From NCBI GenBank assembly GCA_945836565.1, contig CAMALN010000132.1, forward strand, positions 1 through 5,313: a stretch of DNA of 5,313 nucleotides. The letters are read 5' to 3'. Positions 1 through 5,313 of the stretch are shown piece after piece. The notes beneath the pieces were generated by a model. That model saw nothing but the letters and a program-made list of their open reading frames with translations. It searched no databases and was not told the origin of the DNA. Both the position numbers and the translations under genes were made by a program. The DNA comes from an uncultured Lachnospiraceae bacterium (GTDB lineage Bacteria; Bacillota; Clostridia; Lachnospirales; Lachnospiraceae). Every line of letters begins with the position of its first letter. Positions within the stretch are counted from its first letter, which is position 1.

Positions 1-588
1 GAGAGGACATTGCTTATATGGATTAAGCGGAATTTCACTACTGAGGGTTATGAGGTAGAGGATAATGCCTGTTACAGACTTTTGGATGCGGTTGGAACCG
101 ATATGACACGTATTAGCTCGGAGATAGAGAAGATAAAGGGTTATTGTGCGCATGGTATTAAGGTTACGGCAGAAATTGTTGACAGACTGTGTGTAAGCCA
201 GGTTGAAGGCAAGGTGTTTGAGATGATTGAGGCTCTGTCAAAAGGTGATAAGGCAACGACCATAAGACTATATGATGACCTGCTTTATCTAAAGGAGCCT
301 GTGATGAGAATCCTAGCCCTGATTAACAGACAGTATGAGAAGCTACTTAGGATACGTCTTGCCATGGATGAAGGTGTAGATAAAATCAAGATGGCAGAGT
401 TTTCAGGCTTGCAGACATATTTTCTGGGTAAATATATGGCACAGGCGAATGGCTATACCAGGCAGGAGCTGATGAACTGTCTTGCTATGTGTCAAAAATG
501 TGATACAGATATCAAGACCGGACGTGTGCGTGATGCACGTGCGCTGGAGCTACTTGTATTTAATCTGGTTGCAAGAGTGAATATATAG
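1..588 (+). CDS. holA: DNA polymerase III subunit delta, C-terminal part (5' end outside the window)
   Basis: The delta subunit belongs to the clamp loader that opens the beta sliding clamp and loads it on primed DNA during replication. The frame is open from base 1 (reading E-R-T-L-L-I-W-I-K), so the TTG at 10 is an internal codon and not the start. About 195 residues are visible, against roughly 330-350 for the family, so the N-terminal AAA+-like domain I is off the window. What remains is the end of the lid (domain II), with the conserved stretch SSEIEKIKGY, followed by the all-helical C-terminal collar domain. The collar shows VFEMIEAL, the run KEPVMRILALINRQYEKLL, and the closing block DIKTGRVRDARALELLVFNL, all typical of bacterial HolA. 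It ends at TAG 586-588 and converges on rpsT, a gene pair known from Firmicutes. The last codons are repeated in diverged form just downstream. Confidence 0.93.
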   Translation, partial: ERTLLIWIKRNFTTEGYEVEDNACYRLLDAVGTDMTRISSEIEKIKGYCAHGIKVTAEIVDRLCVSQVEGKVFEMIEALSKGDKATTIRLYDDLLYLKEPVMRILALINRQYEKLLRIRLAMDEGVDKIKMAEFSGLQTYFLGKYMAQANGYTRQELMNCLAMCQKCDTDIKTGRVRDARALELLVFNLVARVNI

Positions 589-655
589 AGCCAAGACTAT
601 AAAAAACTCTGTTACAGCAAATATAATTAACCCGCTTGCAAGAGCAAACATATAG
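557..655 (+). repeat. Diverged direct repeat of the holA 3' end
   Basis: The last 32 bases of holA (557-588) align without gaps to 624-655, 67 bp downstream, at 25 of 32 positions. Most mismatches are transitions. The best part is 569-588 against 636-655, with 17 of 20 matching. Both copies end in TAG. The second copy reads I-N-P-L-A-R-A-N-I-stop where holA reads F-N-L-V-A-R-V-N-I-stop. The 67-bp offset is not a multiple of three, so the second copy lies in a different frame and is not read as part of holA. It has no ribosome binding site or start and is unlikely to be a gene. It looks like a remnant of a local duplication or of an older gene end, although chance similarity in AT-rich DNA cannot be fully excluded. 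Confidence 0.55.
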
Positions 656-673
656 ACATTAATAAAAGAAAAC

Positions 674-706
674 AAAAAAGATGACTCGTCTGAGCCATCT
701 TTTTTT
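674..706 (-). terminator. Bidirectional intrinsic terminator between rpsT and holA
   Basis: A hairpin lies between the convergent genes: arm GATGACTC (680-687), loop GTCT, arm GAGCCATC (692-699), flanked by A6 on the left and T7 on the right. Read on the minus strand, the one non-Watson-Crick position becomes a G-U wobble, so the stem is continuous. It is followed by a U-rich tract (TTTTTTG, then more T-rich sequence), which makes it a good rpsT terminator 23 bp past that stop codon. Read on the plus strand, the same position is an A-C mismatch, but the T7 tract follows, so it can also stop holA transcripts. The stem therefore seems tuned for rpsT. Confidence 0.85.
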
Positions 707-728
707 ATGCTTTATAAGCTGATTTCAA

Positions 729-992
729 TTAAGCCATCTTGTTTACAGCGAGTGTAAGACGAGAAACCTTTCTTGAAGCGTTGTTCTTGTGGTATACACC
801 CTTTGAAGCTGCCTTGTTAATCTCAGATATAGCCACCTTCCGAGCTGCCTCTGCCTCTGCCTTGTTACCCTCAACGATAGCAGTCGCAACCTTCTTTATA
901 AGAGTCTTAATCTTAGACTTAATCATCTTATTTCTCAATGTTTTTGTTTCAATTACAAGAATTCTCTTCTTTGCAGACTTGATATTAGCCAA
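729..992 (-). CDS. rpsT: 30S ribosomal protein S20
   Basis: S20 is a small, basic primary-binding protein that binds 16S rRNA and helps assemble the 30S subunit. The 87 residues match the family's usual length. The N-terminus MANIKSAKKR, a helical lysine-rich body (KSKIKTLIKKVATAI) and the C-terminal segment HKNNASRKVSRLTLAVNK are diagnostic. The start codon is TTG (plus-strand CAA, 990-992). It is chosen because the conserved MANIKSAKKR begins exactly there, a GGAGGT sits 8 nt upstream, and the next in-frame ATG would remove about 22 conserved residues. Escherichia coli rpsT also starts at UUG, a feature tied there to autogenous translational control; whether that applies here is inference. 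Transcription probably comes from two promoters upstream and ends at the hairpin at 674-706. Confidence 0.97.
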   Translation of the reverse strand: MANIKSAKKRILVIETKTLRNKMIKSKIKTLIKKVATAIVEGNKAEAEAARKVAISEINKAASKGVYHKNNASRKVSRLTLAVNKMA

Positions 993-1000
993 ATCAGGAT

Positions 1001-1006
1001 ACCTCC
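1001..1006 (-). promoter_or_regulatory. Shine-Dalgarno of rpsT (decides the TTG start)
   Basis: The minus strand reads GGAGGT here, followed by eight bases (ATCCTGAT) and then TTG. This near-perfect ribosome binding site at ideal spacing supports initiation at the non-ATG codon. The GGAG core can sit in the loop of a weak 4-bp hairpin (ATAC/GTAT), which would leave it accessible; that stem is too short to weigh heavily. Confidence 0.85.
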
Positions 1007-1027
1007 GTATAAAATAATAATCTTAAA

Positions 1028-1057
1028 TTTATAAGTTTAATTTACACCTTAGGTCAA
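1028..1057 (-). promoter_or_regulatory. Proximal promoter of rpsT (P2)
   Basis: On the minus strand, TTGACC (1057-1052) and TATAAA (1033-1028) are separated by 18 bp. Each hexamer matches the sigma-A consensus at 5 of 6 positions. Transcription would begin near 1021, giving a leader of about 28 nt ahead of the rpsT start. The call rests on motif match, orientation and position only. Confidence 0.55.
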
Positions 1058-1133
1058 GACACGAACGATACACCCACACCACTAGATATATCGGACCATA
1101 GTGAAAATGTTCTACTTATCACACACAATTCGT

Positions 1134-1173
1134 AGAATACCAAATTGTAAAATATGTGTCAATACCTTTTTTT
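1134..1173 (-). promoter_or_regulatory. Distal promoter of rpsT (P1) with A-tract
   Basis: On the minus strand, a perfect TTGACA (1162-1157) is followed by a 17-bp spacer and TATTCT (1139-1134), with TGG directly before the -10 as an extended -10 element. A run of seven A (minus strand, 1173-1167) just upstream of the -35 resembles an UP element, as is common for ribosomal protein genes. The start would fall near 1127, giving a leader of roughly 135 nt that spans P2. The -10 itself is weak (4 of 6). Tandem promoters are also known for E. coli rpsT, but the sequences are not claimed to be related. Confidence 0.5.
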
Positions 1174-1236
1174 ACTAATTAAGGCTAAATATAGTTAAAT
1201 ATGTTCAAATTATCTAAATATAAATACCAACAACTT

Positions 1237-1311
1237 TTCAGCATCGACACATTCAGCATAATCTTACTCAGCATAGGCTTACTCAGCTTACGCTTGCTCG
1301 GCGGTATAATC
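1237..1311 (-). repeat. 15-bp tandem repeat spanning the 3' end of the signalling gene, with three in-frame stops
   Basis: Five head-to-tail 15-bp units occupy 1297-1311, 1282-1296, 1267-1281, 1252-1266 and 1237-1251. On the minus strand the middle three read CAAGCGTAAGCTGAG, TAAGCCTATGCTGAG and TAAGATTATGCTGAA; adjacent ones among these match at 12 of 15 positions. The outer units are more diverged. In the reading frame of the large gene each unit is five codons ending in A-E: DYTAE, QA*AE, *AYAE, *DYAE, CVDAE. The annotated stop (TAA, 1288-1290) lies in the second unit, and further in-frame TAA codons lie at 1279-1281 and 1264-1266. Past these the frame stays open to TAA at 1210-1212. Because the period is a multiple of three, unit gain or loss keeps the frame. 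Confidence 0.75.
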
Positions 1312-4300
1312 ATACACCAGCTTATCATAATCCTCAAGCGGCATAGGACGCGCGAAGAGGAAGCCCTGACCGATTTCGCAGTTTATCGAACGAAGCATCT
1401 CAAGATGCTCCTGATCTTCGATTCCCTCGCTTACAACCTTGATGTCGAGCGCATGCGCCATATCTATAATGCTTCTCAATATATGTACAGCATTCTTGTC
1501 GTCGGCAGCAGAACGCGCCAGGAAATCATGGTCGAGCTTGATGATGTCAAGCGGAAGATCCTTAAGCAGTGTGAGTGCCGAATATCCCGTACCGAAGTCG
1601 TCCATGTTTATTATGAAATCCCATGACTTCAGATGGTTCAATACATTTATCATATTCTCGTAATCCTCAGAGAATATGCTTTCAGTAATCTCGAATTCTA
1701 TGTAGTGATGAGGCACGTAGTACTTATCCACTATCTCCTGAACGGAATTAAGGAAGTCAGGATGCGCCAATGTTACTCTCGATAGGTTTACGGAGAATGG
1801 TAAAACATATATATCTGCATCGAGGTATCTTCTTATGGACTTACAAGCTTCCTCGAGCATAAAGCAGTCTATCTGATATATAAATCCGTTTTTCTCAAAG
1901 GATGATATAAATGCGGCCGGTTCCAGGAATCCCTTTGAAGGTGATATCCAACGAACCAGAAGCTCGGCACCGATAAGCGTATTGGTTGTAATATCATATT
2001 TTGGCTGTGCATAAGCCACGAACTCTTTGTTCTCGAGGGCACCAACCATACTGTTCTCTATCTGTGCCTCGTTTAAGACAGCCTTGTGATATTCATCGTC
2101 GTAGAATGCATAGGTTGAACCGACATTTGCGTTTACGGACTGACCGGCCATCATAGCTCTGTCTACGAGACGGTTGATATTGTAGCTGTGCATAGTATCG
2201 TCTATAACGAGAATTCCAGTTATGAAATCTACCAGGAATCTGTCCTGTACAGCACGACAAGCATCACGAACCTCGTTCTTGATGTTTGTAAATGTATTCA
2301 TAAAGTTCGACTCACTGTCGGAATGAATCAACATGATAAAGGTATCACTGATGATTCTAGCAAATGTCTCATTTTCCTGAAGATGCTTGTTGAGCACATC
2401 TGCAACAGCGCAAAGTGTTCTGTCACCCACACCATGACCATAGGTTTCGTTGATGTATTTGAAGTTCTTGATATTGAAGTAGAACATAACGAAATCCTTC
2501 GTAGGCTCTTCGTTCAATATATCCTGTGCCTCCACCTTGAACTTCTCGAAATTGCCATAGCCTGTGACGATATCCTTGAAGGAGGCTTCTGCAATCTTCT
2601 TCTCAATTGTGATGCTTTGCTCGAGCTCTGACTTCAAGCGCTCATTTTTGGTCTGCTTATGAGCAGAGGTGGTGATGACGAAGGAATTATCACCGGGTGT
2701 CCACTGTATAGGTGCCACAGCTACATCGAGAAACTCGTCAAGGAATTTGTTGTGCTTTGTAGCCTTAGCATTCTTGGAATTCGACAGCTTATGCAACAGA
2801 CAGTCGATACAAGGACCGCTTTCCTGACACAGACTTGAATAACATTTGCCGTTAAGAGATATGTTTGGATAATATTCCCTTGATATCTCATTGAAATACA
2901 TTATCTCATAGCTGTCTCGGTCTACTACAATAATCGGAGCAGGTATCTGGTCAAAGGTGTTAATCGTGTCATCTCTCAGCATAGACAGACTGTTCAGGTT
3001 ATGCTTTGTACATACCGCCTCTGCAAGAAGCTTGAACAACAGCTTGTAGCTTCCGAGCGTTGCAGCAGACCAGGTCGTAGCTGCATCCATTGAATAAAAT
3101 GAAATGTATCCAAGACATTTATTGTTTATCTTGATGGCAGACTGAATAAGCTTTTTAATACCCTCTGACTGCGGACTCATGCTTGCATTGTTAAGCTTTA
3201 TCAATGAAGTATCAGAAGAATATACTATGCCATCCGTAGCCATAGCATTTAATTCCTCAAGCAGGGCAGAAGGAGTATGCTGTTTTTGCTGCTTGTCATT
3301 ATGTATTCCTTCTCGACACCACTGGTGTGTACAGTCTACAAATTTGCGGTTGTAGCCATATTCCCATATACATATCTTGTCTATATCGTAGGATTTGCCT
3401 ATGCTTGCGAGGCTCTTCTCGATAGATTCGTATGTGTTTGAGCTACTGAATAATAAGCTTAATAGCTCGTTGATAAGCTTTGTACCCTGAGATTCCTCAT
3501 TCTTTGCTGTAGGAGAGGTTCGGGCATTCTCGTATTTGCCACGCTCCATATTCTCCTCATACACTGAGTAGCAGTTCTTGCCGTTTAGCTTTGCCTGATA
3601 CAGCGCCTTATCGGCATTTTCAAGCAATACGTTGTAAGGTATCTGGTCGTTTGACGAGGCAATACCTATACTGAGTGTAACCCTCGGACTATCGGCTGAG
3701 CCCGGATATTTGGCTCTTAAATCATCAGCGATTAGAGCAGCCTTCTCTATGGCTAGCTGTGTATCTAATATGTTAGAGAAGTATACGCAGAATTCATCGC
3801 CGCCGAGACGACCGGCGAGATGATAATCACCGGCTGTGTATTTCATCAAGGTGTCTGCGATGCTTATGATGACCTCATCGCCCACTAAGTGACCAAAGGT
3901 ATCATTTATCTTTTTGAAATCGTCTATATCTACCAGCATGAATACGCTGTATGTATTTCCGTTTAATTCGCGTAGGCTTTTTTGAATCCTGGATTCGGTT
4001 GTAGCCTTGTTGAGCAGACCGGTCATAAGGTCTGTCTCTGCCTTCGTGAGAAGCTTTTGCTGCTCTACCTTTTGTGCGTGAATATTCCTAAGCAGTCCTA
4101 TCACTCGTATAGGATGCATGTCATCATCATAAATGGTTGAAAATGTCGAGAAATACCACTGAAAACCGCCGTTTTTGGTATTCAGCTTAAACTCGGTTGA
4201 GTGATATTCCGTGCCGCTTCTCGCAAGTGCAAAGAGCTCCTCGATAGCAGCCTTTGTATCGGCAGATACAAGTCCGGAGGCCGGCATATTTACTGCAGGA

Positions 4301-5289
4301 TTCTCTATGATTGCATCTCCTTCGAATATATGTGAAAACTTCTCTGCAAATGTAATTACGTCATCCTCGATATCGTATTCGTAAGGGAGCTCCTCGGAAA
4401 TATCAGAGATGATGAGGTACTTCTGTTCCTCGAGCATAGCCTTCATCTCGGCAATCTTTAAGCTTGTGATATCAGACATAACAAGGTTGACTACAGGGAA
4501 GCCCTCTGCAGTCTCACCGGCTCTGGCGAATGTAGCATTTACCCACTTGATGCTGTCATCGGCACATTTGATTCTGTAATTCAATATCTTAGAATTGCTA
4601 TCCTCGCTTAAGTCTGCCAGGGCATCTATGACAGTTGCCAGGTCCTCGCTTAAGACGATGGACAGCGTATTTCTGTTGAATTTTTCTTTGTAGCTTTTGG
4701 CTGTGTAGCCACACATATCATAGAAATAATTATTCGCCCATATGAGAGAAAGGTTGTTATCGAGAATATGCTTGCTTACGCCCGAAGGAACTGTGTTTGC
4801 GAATATCTCAAGGTCTGTTTTAGCCTGTACGGTTTCACTGGCAGCATTCTCGAGGTGTGTAATATCTGTGAATACGCACTGAAGCACATCGCGTCCGTCA
4901 TTTAACGTGAAGGCCTGTCCGTTACATAGGATTGTGAGAATTTCACCATTCTTTTTTACAATTCTGCTCTGTATGCTTACCAAATTGGATATGCTTAGCT
5001 GATAATTGATAGAAGAGATGGCCTCTGCAAAATCTTCTACGTAAAGCAGATTATCAAAGGTGCATATTTTGTTTGCAAGCTCACGTGGAGAATAGCCTGT
5101 CATGATGCACAGGCCCTGGTCGAAATCCAATATATTGTAAGGTGCATCTGTCTCTAGAACAAATGTAGCCACGTTATTTCCGTTCACAAAGTTTTCGGAA
5201 GCCATCCAATTCACCATCCTCTGTTTTAATATATGCAAGCTGTCGTGACACAGCTTTTTATGGGTATTACTCATACGTGTCACATCCAT
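1288..5289 (-). CDS. Multidomain c-di-GMP signalling protein, PAS-PAS-PAS-GGDEF-GAF-PAS-GGDEF-EAL
   Basis: This is a predicted cytoplasmic sensor that may both make and degrade c-di-GMP. Approximate domains are PAS 40-148, PAS 165-278, PAS 298-408, GGDEF 415-577, GAF 605-765, PAS 775-878, degenerate GGDEF 903-1065 and EAL 1075-1325. GGDEF-1 has D454 in DIDDFKKIND and an intact GGDEF at 496-500, so diguanylate cyclase activity is plausible. The RxxD inhibitory site expected at 487-490 reads GDYH. GGDEF-2 has N939 in place of the metal Asp and ISDTF (980-984) in place of GGDEF, so it is probably inactive. The EAL domain keeps E1109, N1168, E1200, D1230/D1231 (DDFGTGYS), K1251, E1288 and Q1308, so phosphodiesterase activity is plausible although the motif itself reads ELL. 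No signal peptide or membrane helix is evident. The ATG at 5287-5289 has no Shine-Dalgarno and the frame is open to the window edge, so the true start may lie outside. The physiological output and sensed ligands are unknown. Confidence 0.93.
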   Translation of the reverse strand: MDVTRMSNTHKKLCHDSLHILKQRMVNWMASENFVNGNNVATFVLETDAPYNILDFDQGLCIMTGYSPRELANKICTFDNLLYVEDFAEAISSINYQLSISNLVSIQSRIVKKNGEILTILCNGQAFTLNDGRDVLQCVFTDITHLENAASETVQAKTDLEIFANTVPSGVSKHILDNNLSLIWANNYFYDMCGYTAKSYKEKFNRNTLSIVLSEDLATVIDALADLSEDSNSKILNYRIKCADDSIKWVNATFARAGETAEGFPVVNLVMSDITSLKIAEMKAMLEEQKYLIISDISEELPYEYDIEDDVITFAEKFSHIFEGDAIIENPAVNMPASGLVSADTKAAIEELFALARSGTEYHSTEFKLNTKNGGFQWYFSTFSTIYDDDMHPIRVIGLLRNIHAQKVEQQKLLTKAETDLMTGLLNKATTESRIQKSLRELNGNTYSVFMLVDIDDFKKINDTFGHLVGDEVIISIADTLMKYTAGDYHLAGRLGGDEFCVYFSNILDTQLAIEKAALIADDLRAKYPGSADSPRVTLSIGIASSNDQIPYNVLLENADKALYQAKLNGKNCYSVYEENMERGKYENARTSPTAKNEESQGTKLINELLSLLFSSSNTYESIEKSLASIGKSYDIDKICIWEYGYNRKFVDCTHQWCREGIHNDKQQKQHTPSALLEELNAMATDGIVYSSDTSLIKLNNASMSPQSEGIKKLIQSAIKINNKCLGYISFYSMDAATTWSAATLGSYKLLFKLLAEAVCTKHNLNSLSMLRDDTINTFDQIPAPIIVVDRDSYEIMYFNEISREYYPNISLNGKCYSSLCQESGPCIDCLLHKLSNSKNAKATKHNKFLDEFLDVAVAPIQWTPGDNSFVITTSAHKQTKNERLKSELEQSITIEKKIAEASFKDIVTGYGNFEKFKVEAQDILNEEPTKDFVMFYFNIKNFKYINETYGHGVGDRTLCAVADVLNKHLQENETFARIISDTFIMLIHSDSESNFMNTFTNIKNEVRDACRAVQDRFLVDFITGILVIDDTMHSYNINRLVDRAMMAGQSVNANVGSTYAFYDDEYHKAVLNEAQIENSMVGALENKEFVAYAQPKYDITTNTLIGAELLVRWISPSKGFLEPAAFISSFEKNGFIYQIDCFMLEEACKSIRRYLDADIYVLPFSVNLSRVTLAHPDFLNSVQEIVDKYYVPHHYIEFEITESIFSEDYENMINVLNHLKSWDFIINMDDFGTGYSALTLLKDLPLDIIKLDHDFLARSAADDKNAVHILRSIIDMAHALDIKVVSEGIEDQEHLEMLRSINCEIGQGFLFARPMPLEDYDKLVYDYTAEQA

Positions 5290-5313
5290 ATCATAATGTG
5301 AAACTAATGTATA

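Larger units (their letters stand above)
993..1287. other. Intergenic region between the signalling gene and rpsT
   Basis: This AT-rich gap of 295 bp carries the two rpsT promoters, the rpsT ribosome binding site and, at its right end, the overrun of the 15-bp tandem repeat. I see no convincing intrinsic terminator for the large minus-strand gene: there is no G+C-rich stem followed by a T run on that strand between 1287 and 1163. Read-through into rpsT is therefore possible, or termination is by another route. No small gene with a ribosome binding site was found. The rest of the possible rpsT leader (1127-1022) shows only weak stems and no recognised riboswitch. Confidence 0.6.

Noticed and set aside
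739..1017. Plus-strand open frame antisense to rpsT
   Set aside because: It is hydrophobic only because it is the complement of a lysine-rich gene; S20 on the other strand is unambiguous.
1080..1103. Hairpin CACTA/TAGTG in the possible long rpsT leader
   Set aside because: Five base pairs with a 14-nt loop are too weak to call an RNA element, and no known leader motif was recognised.
1125..1148. Inverted repeat ACAATT-N12-AATTGT centred on the P1 -10 element (possible operator)
   Set aside because: Six-base AT-rich arms at this spacing are expected about once by chance in a region this size, and the match does not extend in either direction.
1165..1184. CCTT...AAGG with T7 as a terminator
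   Set aside because: The stem is only 4 bp and the T run is inside the loop on the plus strand, where no gene needs terminating. It is better explained as an A-tract upstream of P1.
1201..1626. Plus-strand open frame of 141 codons antisense to the EAL end
   Set aside because: It has no ribosome binding site and overlaps the well-conserved EAL coding sequence on the other strand. Its start lies in AT-rich spacer and its product resembles nothing I recognise.
2188..2631. Plus-strand open frame of 147 codons antisense to the second GGDEF region
   Set aside because: It is a mirror of the real minus-strand coding sequence, with no Shine-Dalgarno or recognisable protein.
3547..3558. Internal start at Met581 preceded by GAGGAG, which could release the GAF-PAS-GGDEF-EAL half
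   Set aside because: Spacing to the ATG is only 3 nt, and GAGGAG simply encodes Glu-Glu at the end of the GGDEF domain. Without ribosome profiling there is no reason to call it.

Overview
The window looks like Firmicutes chromosomal DNA, most likely Lachnospiraceae (inferred from protein style and gene order, not from a search). It holds the 3' end of a replication gene, a ribosomal protein gene and one very large cyclic-di-GMP signalling gene. No mobile element, CRISPR array, tRNA or rRNA was seen.

Layout: the plus strand opens inside holA (DNA polymerase III delta subunit), which ends at 588. A 140-bp gap follows. It holds a decayed copy of the last codons of holA and a bidirectional intrinsic terminator (674-706). 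rpsT (ribosomal protein S20) converges on it from the minus strand (992-729), starting at a TTG codon behind a strong Shine-Dalgarno. The 295-bp gap upstream of rpsT carries two sigma-A-like promoters in tandem, both pointing into rpsT. The convergent holA/rpsT pair is an arrangement known from Firmicutes such as Bacillus subtilis. The rest of the window (1288-5289, minus strand) is one gene of about 1333 codons whose frame stays open to the right edge.

The large protein reads PAS-PAS-PAS-GGDEF-GAF-PAS-GGDEF-EAL and has no evident membrane segment. The first GGDEF domain keeps its catalytic motif, so c-di-GMP synthesis is plausible. The second GGDEF is degenerate. The EAL domain keeps all expected catalytic residues, so c-di-GMP breakdown is plausible. 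It resembles two complete signalling proteins joined end to end: a PAS-regulated cyclase and a GAF/PAS-regulated phosphodiesterase.

The least expected signals are not gene calls. At the 3' end of the signalling gene a 15-bp (five-codon) tandem repeat runs through and past the stop, with three in-frame TAA codons in the array. Just past holA, the last codons of that gene recur as a diverged second copy ending in its own TAG. The genes are ordinary in kind, and I do not see a clearly new multi-gene system here.
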